Assembly: GCA_002344215.1 (NCBI GenBank)
Contig: DDSV01000028.1
Location: forward strand, 192,289-256,288
Direction of reading: 5' to 3'
Source of the DNA: Akkermansiaceae bacterium UBA2381
GTDB lineage: Bacteria > Verrucomicrobiota > Verrucomicrobiia > Verrucomicrobiales > DEV007
DNA length: 64,000 nt
Positions within the stretch are counted from its first letter, which is position 1. The number at the start of each line of letters is the position of its first letter. A model generated the notes under the pieces. It saw nothing but the letters and a program-made list of their open reading frames with translations. It made no database searches and had not been told where the DNA came from. Made by a program: the position numbers and the translations under genes. Shown here one piece after another: positions 1 to 7,817 of this stretch.

Positions 1-97
1 AGCGGTGATTCCCTCGTTTGAGGTGAATCGACAGTTGAGCCAGTTAGCGGCCGTGTTCCACGGAGCCGATAAGTTCATGGTTGCCTCGTCGGCTTGA
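1..97 (+). CDS. C-terminal end of an unidentified protein (truncated by window edge)
   Basis: Frame 2 is open from the left edge and stops with TGA at 95-97, giving about 31 residues that end in ADKFMVASSA. The stop lies 22 bases before the likely start of the GntP permease, which would suit an operon. Too little is visible to assign a family, and a chance open frame of this length cannot be excluded. Confidence 0.35.
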   Translation, partial: AVIPSFEVNRQLSQLAAVFHGADKFMVASSA

Positions 98-119
98 ATC
101 CTGTATTCCGGTTCCGACT

Positions 120-1580
120 ATGGGTCCTCTCGTTCTACTTTCGATCGGTATACTGGTGGTGGTGGTGAGTATCATCGCGCTGAAGTGGCACCCCTTTATC
201 GCGCTTACAGTGGCCGGGCTGACCGTTGCCTTTCTGACCCCTTCAGAAGTGCTCTATCGGGCAGAGCTTACCCGTGAGCAGCGCGAGGTTCTTCTGGATG
301 AGAACGGAGTTCGACTGAAAGTCATACCGGAGAGCATGGAATCGGTCCATGCTTCCGCCCTGGAAGCTTCTGAGTCCTGGTTCGTGGAACGTTTCACCGG
401 TGCGTTCGGTAAAGGGTGCGGCAGTATCGCCCTCGTCATCGCGATGGCGGCAATCATCGGAAAGTGTCTTCTCGATTCGGGCGGCGCGAAATCCATCGTG
501 GACGCCTTGATGCGTCTGTTCGGAGTTAAGGGAACGCCTTTTGCCTTTGCACTAAGTGCCTTCACCCTGGGCATCCCCGTCTTTTTTGATACGGTGTTTT
601 ATCTCCTGATGCCTCTCGGGAAAGCGATGCGGCGTGAAACGGGTAGAAATTACCTTCTCTATATTCTGACGATTGTGGCCGGGGCCACCATGGCACATTC
701 GCTCGTTCCTCCGACCCCGGGTCCTTTGACGGTAGCCGGCTTTTTCGGTGACCAGGTTACCATCGGGTCAATGATGATCGGTGGCCTCGTGGTCGGATCG
801 CTCACGGTCGCAGTGGGCATTGTTTTTGCGTATTGGGCGAATCGCCGGTGGGAAATTCCGTTGAGAGAGCCGGAGGCGAATCAGGAAGTTGCAGCTCCGG
901 ATAACAGGCCGTTGCCTTCTCTCTGGTTGGCTCTCCTGCCGATTATCCTTCCCGTCGTTCTGATCGGCGGGGAAACCATTCTGTCCGCAGCGGGAGCAAA
1001 CTCCCCTGTGATTGAACTGCTGGGTGACAAGAACATAGCCTTGATGCTTTCGGCGGCCGCGGCCGTTTATCTCCTCACCCGAAGTGCGACCCTTCAGGCG
1101 AAGGGAGTCAGAGTGGCAGTGCAGGACGCGTTGATGAGTGGAGGCGTAATTATTCTAATCACTTCAGCGGGGAGTGCTTTCGGCGAGATTCTCAAGGAAA
1201 CAGGAATCGCGGAATTTATTAGCGATTCAGTCGAGGGGCAGCAGTCTCTGATGCTGATTCCGATTGCCTACCTCGTTACAGCCCTGATCCGGACCGCCCA
1301 GGGTTCAGCGACCGTGGCGATGATCACCGCCGGGGGAATGGTTGCTCCACTGGCGAACGGCACCGATCTCTCCTACTCAGCACTGTATCTTGCGCTCGCG
1401 ATCGGTTGCGGTTCTAAACCAATTTCCTGGGCGAATGACAGCGGATTCTGGGTCATCGGCAGTATGTCCGGCATGACTCCCGTGGAGACTTTCAAAACAG
1501 TCAGCATCATGATGATCGTGATGTCGCTGGCAGGTCTGGCGATCATTCTGCTGGGAGCGGTATTCCTGCCACTGATCTAG
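120..1580 (+). CDS. GntP-family sugar-acid:H+ symporter
   Basis: A 486-residue, highly hydrophobic protein with about twelve predicted membrane segments, the usual size for gluconate permeases. The GKGCGSIALVIAMAAI segment, the VPPTPGPLTVAGFFG loop and the TAQGSATVAMITAGG loop are typical of the GntP/GntT family, which imports gluconate or related sugar acids with protons. The ATG at 120 is chosen over one at 81 because it begins directly before the first membrane segment and does not overlap the preceding frame. A hydrophilic segment at about residues 50-90 between the first helices is normal for this family. The substrate is not certain, but glucuronate isomerase and an IlvD/Edd-type dehydratase elsewhere in the window suit sugar-acid use. 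Confidence 0.88.
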   Translation: MGPLVLLSIGILVVVVSIIALKWHPFIALTVAGLTVAFLTPSEVLYRAELTREQREVLLDENGVRLKVIPESMESVHASALEASESWFVERFTGAFGKGCGSIALVIAMAAIIGKCLLDSGGAKSIVDALMRLFGVKGTPFAFALSAFTLGIPVFFDTVFYLLMPLGKAMRRETGRNYLLYILTIVAGATMAHSLVPPTPGPLTVAGFFGDQVTIGSMMIGGLVVGSLTVAVGIVFAYWANRRWEIPLREPEANQEVAAPDNRPLPSLWLALLPIILPVVLIGGETILSAAGANSPVIELLGDKNIALMLSAAAAVYLLTRSATLQAKGVRVAVQDALMSGGVIILITSAGSAFGEILKETGIAEFISDSVEGQQSLMLIPIAYLVTALIRTAQGSATVAMITAGGMVAPLANGTDLSYSALYLALAIGCGSKPISWANDSGFWVIGSMSGMTPVETFKTVSIMMIVMSLAGLAIILLGAVFLPLI

Positions 1581-2207
1581 TGGATGAAAGTGCAGCCTCG
1601 GCCGAAGGGGCGGGTTTTCGTACGAAAGTGGGTGAAATTTTAAAATTAATTTCGCAGTTTTGAGTTTATTTTAAAAAATAAGTTGCGCATATGGTAAATA
1701 TTTATTATCTTGGACTATCGATCATTCCAAATGATCAAGGAAAAATGATAATCGGAAGCCACCACCGCCCGTTTCAGCTGCTTCAGAAAAGCAGTTCCCG
1801 TGTTGGTGCCTTCCGTTTTTCAGGCCGGAAATTTCATCACACACACAGACAGGGCACAAAACGCCCGGGAGCTCCTGAGCTCCAAACCGCGAGAGAATGA
1901 ACCTTTGGGACGAAGTCGCCGGCCTGCCCTCCCTTGTTCAGAAGGCAGTCGCGACGGAATCCCGAGTTGAGGGGTAGCCGCAGTCCGGGATATCTGGCAG
2001 GTGTCCGGACTGCGGCTCGTCTCGTTTCGGAGAGGGGCGTTCTGTTAAGGTTTCCTAAATGTCGAAAGTGACGAAGGTGTTGCTTTCCAGTTTCCGGCTT
2101 CGTTCGATACTTCGTTGTTGGCTCATTCAAGAGTCATCTTTCCTGAGACTGCCAGGCCGGTGCTGAGGCAGCCGATGGAAAAGTTCCCGAAGCCGATTGG
2201 ACCATCC
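1581..2207. other. Intergenic region, AT-rich then with a palindromic element
   Basis: About 630 bases with no convincing gene. The first part (1635-1745) is strongly AT-rich and could hold a promoter; it includes a 6-bp inverted repeat (1720-1725 with 1731-1736). The rest is GC-rich and contains the 12-bp inverted repeat at 1977-2016. Short open frames here have no recognisable sequence features. Confidence 0.5.
1977..2016. repeat. 12-bp perfect inverted repeat, REP-like
   Basis: The arms 1977-1988 (gccgcagtccgg) and 2005-2016 (ccggactgcggc) are perfect reverse complements around a 16-base loop. No T-run follows, so it is unlikely to be an intrinsic terminator. The stretch just before and into the first arm (gaggggtagccgcagtccgg) resembles the reverse complement of the palindrome at 51530-51550, suggesting a dispersed repeat family. 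Confidence 0.55.
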
Positions 2208-3353
2208 ATGAAAATCACATTTGTCACCGACACCTACACCCCTCAGGCCAATGGAGTCGCCACCACTCTCGAACGCCTTGTCAATGGACTCAGGGAAAGA
2301 GGCCATCTTGTTGATGTGGTAAGGCCCGCTGTCCTTGCCTGTGATGAGGAAGGGCTTGAAGTGCCTTCATTCGGTCTGCCGGGCTATCGCGAAGTCCGTT
2401 TTGGATTTCCCATGCGGATGGTGTTGCAGGCGAGATGGTTTCGGAATCGACCGGATGTGATTTACGTGGCGACCGAAACTCCTCTCGGGGCGTCGGCGAT
2501 TTCGGCAGCGAGGGCTCTTGGGATCCCGGCCGCCTCGGGATTTCACACCAACTTTCAACAATACATGGCCCATTACCGGATGCCCTTGTTGGAAAAGGCA
2601 ACCATGTCGTATCTGCGGCATGTCCATAACCGTTCGGTCTGCACCTTTGTTCCTTCGCACGATGTGATCGACCAGCTTGATGCAAAGGGATTCGAAAACC
2701 TGCAACTCCTTCCCAAAGGGGTGGATACGCGACTCTTCTCTCCGAAAAAGAGATCGCTTGGCCTCCGGCAAAGTTGGGGGGTAAGAACAGGGGGAATCGT
2801 AGGTCTCTACGTCGGACGTCTAGCCGCTGAGAAGAACCTGCCTCTGGTCATCGAGACCTTCCGGGAGATTCAAAAGCGCATCCCTGACTTCAAAGGGGTA
2901 TTTGTCGGTGACGGGCCGAAACTGGAGGAACTCAGGCGTGAGTATCCCGACTTTGTCTTTGCCGGTGTTCTCCGGGGAGAGGCCCTCGCCGAACATTATG
3001 CCTCGGCGGATTTGTTTGTCTTTCCAAGCATCACTGAGACTTTCGGGAATGTGACGCTTGAGGCGATGGCAAGCGGTCTCGCGGTCATCGCCTACAACTA
3101 CGCCGCCGCCCGGCAGCACATCGTTAATGGAGTAAACGGATTCCTTGCCCCCTTTGACGACAAGGAGGCCTATCTCTCACAGGCGATCAAGGCGGCGTCA
3201 TCCGATCTCGAGCCGCTGCGCGAAAAGGCAAGAGCCTCGGCCCGCAAGGTTCGCTGGAAAAAGGTGGTGAAGCGATTTGAAACGCAACTTCAGGGACTGG
3301 CGGATCATGAACCGGTGGAGCGGGAAAAAGAGGTCCTCGCCATTAATCAGTAA
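2208..3353 (+). CDS. Glycosyltransferase family 4 protein
   Basis: A 381-residue GT-B glycosyltransferase. The start is MKITFVTDTYTPQANGVATT, the classic first strand and glycine-rich loop of GT4 enzymes that remodel lipids or glycans (MgtA, PimB and SqdX relatives). The C-terminal half has the nucleotide-sugar part: YVGRLAAEKNLPLVIE, VGDGP, and the EX7E-type segment SITETFGNVTLEAMASG. The ATG at 2208 fits the family length; upstream in-frame starts add unrelated residues. A metallophosphoesterase follows 13 bases later on the same strand, a pairing consistent with cell-envelope lipid or glycan work. Donor and acceptor cannot be read from the sequence. Confidence 0.88.
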   Translation: MKITFVTDTYTPQANGVATTLERLVNGLRERGHLVDVVRPAVLACDEEGLEVPSFGLPGYREVRFGFPMRMVLQARWFRNRPDVIYVATETPLGASAISAARALGIPAASGFHTNFQQYMAHYRMPLLEKATMSYLRHVHNRSVCTFVPSHDVIDQLDAKGFENLQLLPKGVDTRLFSPKKRSLGLRQSWGVRTGGIVGLYVGRLAAEKNLPLVIETFREIQKRIPDFKGVFVGDGPKLEELRREYPDFVFAGVLRGEALAEHYASADLFVFPSITETFGNVTLEAMASGLAVIAYNYAAARQHIVNGVNGFLAPFDDKEAYLSQAIKAASSDLEPLREKARASARKVRWKKVVKRFETQLQGLADHEPVEREKEVLAINQ

Positions 3354-3366
3354 AAACAGGATTACC

Positions 3367-4212
3367 ATGAAGAGTCACGACTATCATTCCATCTTTCTCT
3401 CTGACATCCATCTGGGGACCCGCGACTGCAAGGCTGAGGAGGTGATCTCATTCCTCAAGGCGACGACTTGCCGGAAGCTCATCCTGAATGGTGACATCAT
3501 CGACGGGTGGGCGCTCCGGGGTGGGGGGCGCTGGCTTCCTTCGCATACCAAATTTGTTCGAACTGTTTTGAAGAAGATGGAGAAGCAGGGCACCGAGGTG
3601 ATTTACCTGAGGGGAAACCACGACGACATCCTCGAGCGCTTCCTGCCCGTCTTTTTCGGAGGATTGAGCATTGTCGACGAGTATGTGCATGAGACTCCGA
3701 ACGGAGACTATCTCGTGGTTCATGGCGACGGTTTCGACTCCGTCACCACCAGTCACCGGTGGGTTGCGGTGGTGGGGGCGAAAGGCTATGAACTCCTCCT
3801 CGGAATCAATCGCCTCTACAATCGCTGGCGTGCCTTCCGTGGAAAAGAGTATTTTTCCCTGAGCAAAACGATCAAATCCAAGGTGAAATCCGCGGTCAGT
3901 TTTGTCGGGAGATATGAGGATCAGTTGAAGGAACTGGCCGCCGTGCGTGGATGCACCGGCATCATCTGTGGACATATTCACACACCGGCAGACAAGAGGC
4001 TTGAAAACGGAGTCCACTACCTCAATTCAGGTGACTGGGTCGAGTCGCTGACGGCCATCGTCGAAAAAACCCCGGGTGAGTTTGATCTTATTCATTACCA
4101 GGATTTTATGTTGCGAGAGGATACTGATAACTTGCTGCGCGAGCGCGAGAATGACTTTGTAGAAAAGTCGGATTTTGCTTTAGCTCCCGATACCGCTGCT
4201 GCCTGCGTCTAA
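3367..4212 (+). CDS. UDP-2,3-diacylglucosamine diphosphatase-like metallophosphoesterase
   Basis: A 281-residue calcineurin-like phosphoesterase. All metal-binding blocks are present: SDIHLG near residue 11, NGDIIDG near 43, RGNHDD near 81 and GHIHTP near 203. It is closest in style to the LpxH/YbbF-type enzymes that hydrolyse UDP-2,3-diacylglucosamine in lipid A synthesis. Many relatives have other substrates, so the call is by family. The ATG at 3367 begins right before the first strand and avoids an overlap with the glycosyltransferase. The last 40 or so residues are acidic and probably flexible. Confidence 0.82.
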   Translation: MKSHDYHSIFLSDIHLGTRDCKAEEVISFLKATTCRKLILNGDIIDGWALRGGGRWLPSHTKFVRTVLKKMEKQGTEVIYLRGNHDDILERFLPVFFGGLSIVDEYVHETPNGDYLVVHGDGFDSVTTSHRWVAVVGAKGYELLLGINRLYNRWRAFRGKEYFSLSKTIKSKVKSAVSFVGRYEDQLKELAAVRGCTGIICGHIHTPADKRLENGVHYLNSGDWVESLTAIVEKTPGEFDLIHYQDFMLREDTDNLLRERENDFVEKSDFALAPDTAAACV

Positions 4213-4267
4213 AGATTACGGAAAAAAATTCTTCGCGGAACGACAATAACTAACTGACATTTAATTG

Positions 4268-4990
4268 ATGAACGAGTCTGTGCACATTCTAGGAAATTTT
4301 GAAAACGCATTGCGCGAAGCCAGGAACAGCGTCCTCCGCATGGCAAGCATCGCCGAGCAGAATCTTGGAAATGCCATTCAGGGGCTTTTGACCCGGAATG
4401 CCGAGCTTTGCAATGAGGCCATCGCCGAGGAGGACGAGGTTAATAGTCTTGAGCGCAGGATCGATGCCGACTCTTTCGAGATCCTCATGCGTTATAACCC
4501 GGTGGCGGGCGATCTCCGCGAGATCATTGCCGGGATGAAGGTAGCAAACAACCTCGAGCGTATCTCGGACGAGGCGCGTAATATCGCTCGGCGCGCCCGG
4601 AAGTTGCTAAAGCACCCTGTGATCCCGGAAGTGCATTTGATTGAGCGGGTCTACGAAAAAGCACTTGGAGTTTTCAGAGATAGTATCCGTGCCTATGCCG
4701 AAGGTAACACGGAACTTGCGCTCTCCCTTTATTCCAAGGATCATCTGCTCGATGAGGCTCATAACGAGGTCATCAGGGAGTTGAGTAAATGCATGGATCG
4801 GGATCCCGCTCAAGTGAAGCAGATCCTGCATCTCATTTTTATGGTTCGAAGCCTCGAGAGGGTAGGGGACCACTCCGTGAATATTGGAGAGGACGCTGTC
4901 TTTCTGGCGAGCGCCGAGGATATCCGGCATCAGGGTCTCAAACGGGCTGCCAAAAAAGCGGCAGTCAACGAGTCAAGCGATCTCGAGTGA
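4268..4990 (+). CDS. phoU: PhoU-type phosphate signalling regulator
   Basis: A 240-residue all-helical protein with the two PhoU repeats. The metal-binding motifs are visible: EEDEVNSLERRID in the first repeat and ERVGDHSVNIGEDAVF in the second (E/DXXXD pattern). PhoU normally restrains the PhoR kinase together with the Pst phosphate transporter. No pst or phoBR gene is within the window, so here it stands alone after the envelope pair upstream. The ATG at 4268 is used; a TTG lies immediately before it. No Shine-Dalgarno tract is seen. Confidence 0.9.
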   Translation: MNESVHILGNFENALREARNSVLRMASIAEQNLGNAIQGLLTRNAELCNEAIAEEDEVNSLERRIDADSFEILMRYNPVAGDLREIIAGMKVANNLERISDEARNIARRARKLLKHPVIPEVHLIERVYEKALGVFRDSIRAYAEGNTELALSLYSKDHLLDEAHNEVIRELSKCMDRDPAQVKQILHLIFMVRSLERVGDHSVNIGEDAVFLASAEDIRHQGLKRAAKKAAVNESSDLE

Positions 4991-5209
4991 CCCTCTTCAC
5001 CGGGCCGGTATTCCATCTCCGGGTGAGGATACAGGTAGCTATCCGACGTTCTCTGTCGGGCTCCACTTCGGCGGCTTTACTAAAGACAAATCTCGCAGGT
5101 ACAATCCAAGGCCCTGGGTGTTTCTGTCCAGTCCACCAGGGCGGAGGTTTTTCAAAGTTGCTTGCCAACACCGTCCCGGCGTGACTCGCTTTCTCTCCGG
5201 TGCAAACGA

Positions 5210-5253
5210 GCGCCGAACGAGCGCCGAACGAGCGCCGAACGAGCGCCGAACGA
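5210..5253. repeat. Four perfect tandem copies of an 11-bp unit
   Basis: The unit gcgccgaacga occurs four times in direct succession (5210-5220, 5221-5231, 5232-5242, 5243-5253), with degenerate partial copies on both sides. Eleven bases is close to one helical turn and not a multiple of three. It lies just beyond the rpsI terminator. This looks like a slippage-prone microsatellite rather than a CRISPR or iteron array. Confidence 0.9.
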
Positions 5254-5271
5254 GCGCAAGTGCGAGACGTA

Positions 5272-5315
5272 ACGATACAAAACAAAACAGGGTTGAGTGA
5301 TGAACCCAACCCTGT
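5272..5315 (-). terminator. Intrinsic terminator of the rplM-rpsI operon
   Basis: On the minus strand a 9-bp perfect stem (arms 5307-5315 and 5287-5295) with an 11-base loop is followed by a T-rich run read from 5286 down to about 5272. It begins 27 bases after the rpsI stop codon. Confidence 0.88.
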
Positions 5316-5342
5316 CCGTAAATTGAATCGAAAGTAAGCGTA

Positions 5343-5732
5343 TCAGCGTTTCGAGAACTGGAAGCGCTTCCGGGCTTTTGGCTGACCGGGCTTCTTACGT
5401 TCCTTCTTGCGCGGGTCGCGGGTGAGGAGATCGTCCTCACGAAGAGAATCCCGAAGGTCCGAATTCGTCTTGAGCAGGGCCCGTGCGATTCCCAACTGAA
5501 TTGCTCCGATCTGGCCGCTCACTCCGCCGCCATTGGCGCTGATCGTCACATCAAACTGGTTGGCCACGTTGGCTGCATGGAAAGGATGAAGCACCTTGTT
5601 CTGCAGGGAGAGCGTGCCGAAGTAATCTTCAAACGCGCGCTTGTTGATGGTGATGCGGCCGGTTCCGGGAACCAGGGTGACTCTTGCCGATGCGGTCTTG
5701 CGCCGGCCGGTCGCTGAAAATGAATCGCTCAT
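5343..5732 (-). CDS. rpsI: Small ribosomal subunit protein uS9
   Basis: A 129-residue protein of the normal S9 length. It has the N-terminal ATGRRKTASARV segment, the central NGGGVSGQIGAIQLGIARAL signature, and the basic C-terminus KARKRFQFSKR whose final Lys-Arg reaches toward the ribosomal P site. It follows rplM with a 21-base gap, the conserved order for these two genes. A terminator lies just downstream. The sequence before the ATG has no Shine-Dalgarno tract, unusual for a highly expressed gene. Confidence 0.98.
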   Translation of the reverse strand: MSDSFSATGRRKTASARVTLVPGTGRITINKRAFEDYFGTLSLQNKVLHPFHAANVANQFDVTISANGGGVSGQIGAIQLGIARALLKTNSDLRDSLREDDLLTRDPRKKERKKPGQPKARKRFQFSKR

Positions 5733-5753
5733 GATAACGGGATGATGGGAGAA

Positions 5754-6182
5754 TTAAAGTGAGTAAGCCTTCACTTGCTGGGCATCATGGGGATGCTCCG
5801 TGCCGGTGTAGATCTTGAGTTTCTTGAAGATCTGGCGACCGAGGCGGTTGTGCGGGATCATTCCACGAACGGCGCGCTCGACAAGGAGCTCGGGACGACG
5901 CGACCGAACTTTCGAGACGGATTCACGCTTCTGGCCTCCGACATATCCGGAATAGCTGGTGTAGATCTTGGTATCCTCTTTATTACCGGTGAGGCGCACC
6001 TTCTCGGCGTTGATGATTACGACGTAGTCACCACAATCAACATGTGAGGTGAAAATCGGCTTGCCCTTGCCGCGAAGCAGATTGGCGGCCGCGACAGCGA
6101 TGTCCCCGAGGACTTTGCCGTCAGCGTCGATGAGATGCCACTGGCGTTCGATTTCTTCAGCTTTTGCAGAAAAGGTTTTCAT
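5754..6182 (-). CDS. rplM: Large ribosomal subunit protein uL13
   Basis: A 142-residue protein with typical L13 features: WHLIDADGKVLGDIA near the N-terminus, the GDYVVIINAEKVRLTG block, and RAVRGMIPHNRLGRQ. It assembles early into the large subunit. It is the first gene of the two-gene rplM-rpsI operon on the minus strand. No Shine-Dalgarno sequence precedes the ATG. Confidence 0.98.
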   Translation of the reverse strand: MKTFSAKAEEIERQWHLIDADGKVLGDIAVAAANLLRGKGKPIFTSHVDCGDYVVIINAEKVRLTGNKEDTKIYTSYSGYVGGQKRESVSKVRSRRPELLVERAVRGMIPHNRLGRQIFKKLKIYTGTEHPHDAQQVKAYSL

Positions 6183-6488
6183 TTACCGGATCAATGTTAT
6201 CCCGGAGAGGCGAAGCGGAAGGGAAATCTTCCATTAATGCGGCCGCGAGACGGGAGGGACGGGAATCTATGTGGTTTGGGGACGATGTCAAGGCTTTGGA
6301 GCCATGAAATGTCAGGCATTTGAAGCAAGATGCGAAATTGTCCGATTTGCTCGCAATGTCCCTCCGCCCGTGATGCGGCGGGTGTTGGTTCAAAGATTTC
6401 ATGCCGGCACCGTTTTGATTGAACGGCCTGACGTGGCCGTGGTCTGAAAATATAGCCCTCATTTCCGGGTCATTAACCACCAAATCCT
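6183..6488. other. Divergent intergenic region upstream of rplM and a small exported protein
   Basis: About 305 bases hold the promoters of two divergent genes. A 6-bp hairpin (6423-6428 with 6435-6440) and a weaker one near 6230 are present, but neither is strong enough to call a leader. No conserved L13 leader could be recognised. Confidence 0.45.
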
Positions 6489-6815
6489 ATGGGATTCCCT
6501 TTTAGCACCGGCGTATGCATTCTCATCGCTCTGACTTCGCTGGCCTCCCCGGTCCTGGTGGCCTCTCCCGCGTCGGATGAGAAAATGGAGAACGATCAGG
6601 TGACCAGTTCCGGACTCAGCCTTCCCGTCTGGGAGGAAGGTGAAACCGGAGAGAGTTTCGACATCCGCATCTGGCCGGAAAGTGTCATGGTTTGGCTTGA
6701 GCAGGAAAATCTGCGGGATCTGATTGCCGATCCCAACACTCCCGAGTCAGAAAAGCAGGAGCTAAAGCGCATCCTCGCCATGCAGCGGGCCTGGAGGGTT
6801 TCAGATTCGAACTGA
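6489..6815 (+). CDS. Small exported protein of unknown function
   Basis: A 108-residue protein with a signal peptide (residues 1 to about 26, hydrophobic core ILIALTSLASPVLV). The mature part is acidic and contains a helix-forming segment SVMVWLEQENLRDLIADPN. I do not recognise the family. It lies 47 bases ahead of a larger exported protein on the same strand and may be co-transcribed with it. Confidence 0.6.
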   Translation: MGFPFSTGVCILIALTSLASPVLVASPASDEKMENDQVTSSGLSLPVWEEGETGESFDIRIWPESVMVWLEQENLRDLIADPNTPESEKQELKRILAMQRAWRVSDSN

Positions 6816-6862
6816 GATTCGCGGAACCGGATTCACAGGCTATCTTCCATGGGCTTGTGGTC

Positions 6863-7720
6863 ATGAGACTGGTTCGGTTCTCTGTTCTCTTTATTTTTCT
6901 GTTCCCGGGGGGCAACGCCATCGCGGCGGATTGGAATGCCCTGGTTCTGGAATCTATCGCAAAAATGCCCGAGGGCGGAGTTTATGCCCGTTTTCTTGGA
7001 GCGAAGAAGGGAGCGGCCCGCTACTCCCATCTCTACCGGACGGTGGAGGATTTAAGTGCCGCGCTGGCGATTGAGGGCGATGGCAGGCTCAAGGTGAGTC
7101 CGAAACGGGCCAAAGAGTTCAGTTTCTGTTCGAGTGCCACCTATCTGGTCTTCTGTGACGTGGTCGCCTCCCTTCAGGCGAAAGGGGGCTTTCCTGTAGA
7201 TCCGGCATTTGGAAGGGAGCTGCTTGATCTCGGCACGAGTGAGAGAGTCATCCACGGAGAGAAGGACGGTATCGGAATTTTCGGCCATTGGAATGCGGAT
7301 GGACCGGGAACCGCCGTTTTATTTGAGCGGCTCGACCTCGGTAGGAACTTCACGCAGATTGAGCAGGCTAAGCCGGGGGATTTTCTCAAGATTTTCTGGA
7401 ACGACCTGATCGGGAAAGGAGAAAAGGGACATCTGGTGGTGTATCTGGGAAGGGATGAGGATTCGGGGGCGGTTCATGTCTGGTCGAGCAATCTTCAAAA
7501 TGAGGACGGATCGGGCGGATACGGAACCATCTGGATTGAACGCTCAAGGATTTTCAGGATGGTCTTTTCACGCCTTGAAAGACCGGAAAATCTCCAGAAA
7601 TGGCTCTCCTTTTCCGGGGATGAGAAGACGAGCGGATATCTGGTACGGATCCGCCAGGTTCCTTCAAGTGAATCCGAAATGAGATCGGCCACGGGAATGG
7701 AAGGTCATCCATCCGAATAA
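6863..7720 (+). CDS. Exported protein with an NlpC/P60-like papain fold (tentative)
   Basis: A 285-residue protein with a signal peptide ending near NAIA-A. The layout suggests a papain-like amidase: a Cys-containing helix SFCSSATYLVFCDVV, then KPGDFLKIFW and GHLVVYLGRDE. The last two resemble the PGD strand and the GH(V)xxYLG catalytic-His strand of NlpC/P60 and CHAP enzymes, which cleave cell-wall peptides. This is a pattern-level match only. The ATG at 6863 is preferred to a GTG six bases earlier. It follows a small exported protein. Confidence 0.6.
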   Translation: MRLVRFSVLFIFLFPGGNAIAADWNALVLESIAKMPEGGVYARFLGAKKGAARYSHLYRTVEDLSAALAIEGDGRLKVSPKRAKEFSFCSSATYLVFCDVVASLQAKGGFPVDPAFGRELLDLGTSERVIHGEKDGIGIFGHWNADGPGTAVLFERLDLGRNFTQIEQAKPGDFLKIFWNDLIGKGEKGHLVVYLGRDEDSGAVHVWSSNLQNEDGSGGYGTIWIERSRIFRMVFSRLERPENLQKWLSFSGDEKTSGYLVRIRQVPSSESEMRSATGMEGHPSE

Positions 7721-7769
7721 CCGTTCGACTCGCCCCGGCGCGCTGGTTTCGGAAATTATGAGGCCTCCT

Positions 7770-7810
7770 TAGTTTATTAAATATTGTAAATATTTTATAA
7801 ATGAGTAATA
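7770..7810 (+). promoter_or_regulatory. AT-rich putative promoter region with a 7-bp inverted repeat
   Basis: Just upstream of the next gene a nearly pure A/T tract contains an inverted repeat, aaatatt (7779-7785) with aatattt (7789-7795), and a tataa at 7796-7800. It contrasts strongly with the GC-rich surroundings. Promoter function is inferred from composition alone. Confidence 0.3.
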
Positions 7811-7817
7811 TTCTGGT

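Larger units (their letters stand above)
4991..5342. other. Intergenic region between convergent phoU and rpsI
   Basis: About 350 bases separate the two converging stop codons. It contains the rpsI intrinsic terminator and a four-copy 11-bp tandem repeat, both listed separately. The overlapping short open frames here translate the repeat and show no family features. Confidence 0.6.

Noticed and set aside
1691..1900. 69-codon open frame in the left intergenic region
   Set aside because: No recognisable sequence features, starts inside an AT-rich stretch and reads into low-complexity sequence. Better explained as non-coding.
5210..5253. Tandem repeat considered as a CRISPR or origin iteron array
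   Set aside because: Units are contiguous with no spacers, so not CRISPR; no DnaA boxes, dnaA gene or AT-rich unwinding region were seen nearby.
4884..5300. Several overlapping open frames between phoU and rpsI
   Set aside because: They are generated by the 11-bp tandem repeat (repeated RTSAERAPNE-like residues) and the terminator, and overlap phoU. No family features.
6423..6440. Hairpin upstream of the small exported protein
   Set aside because: Only six base pairs with no T-run and no conserved leader features, so not listed as terminator or riboswitch.
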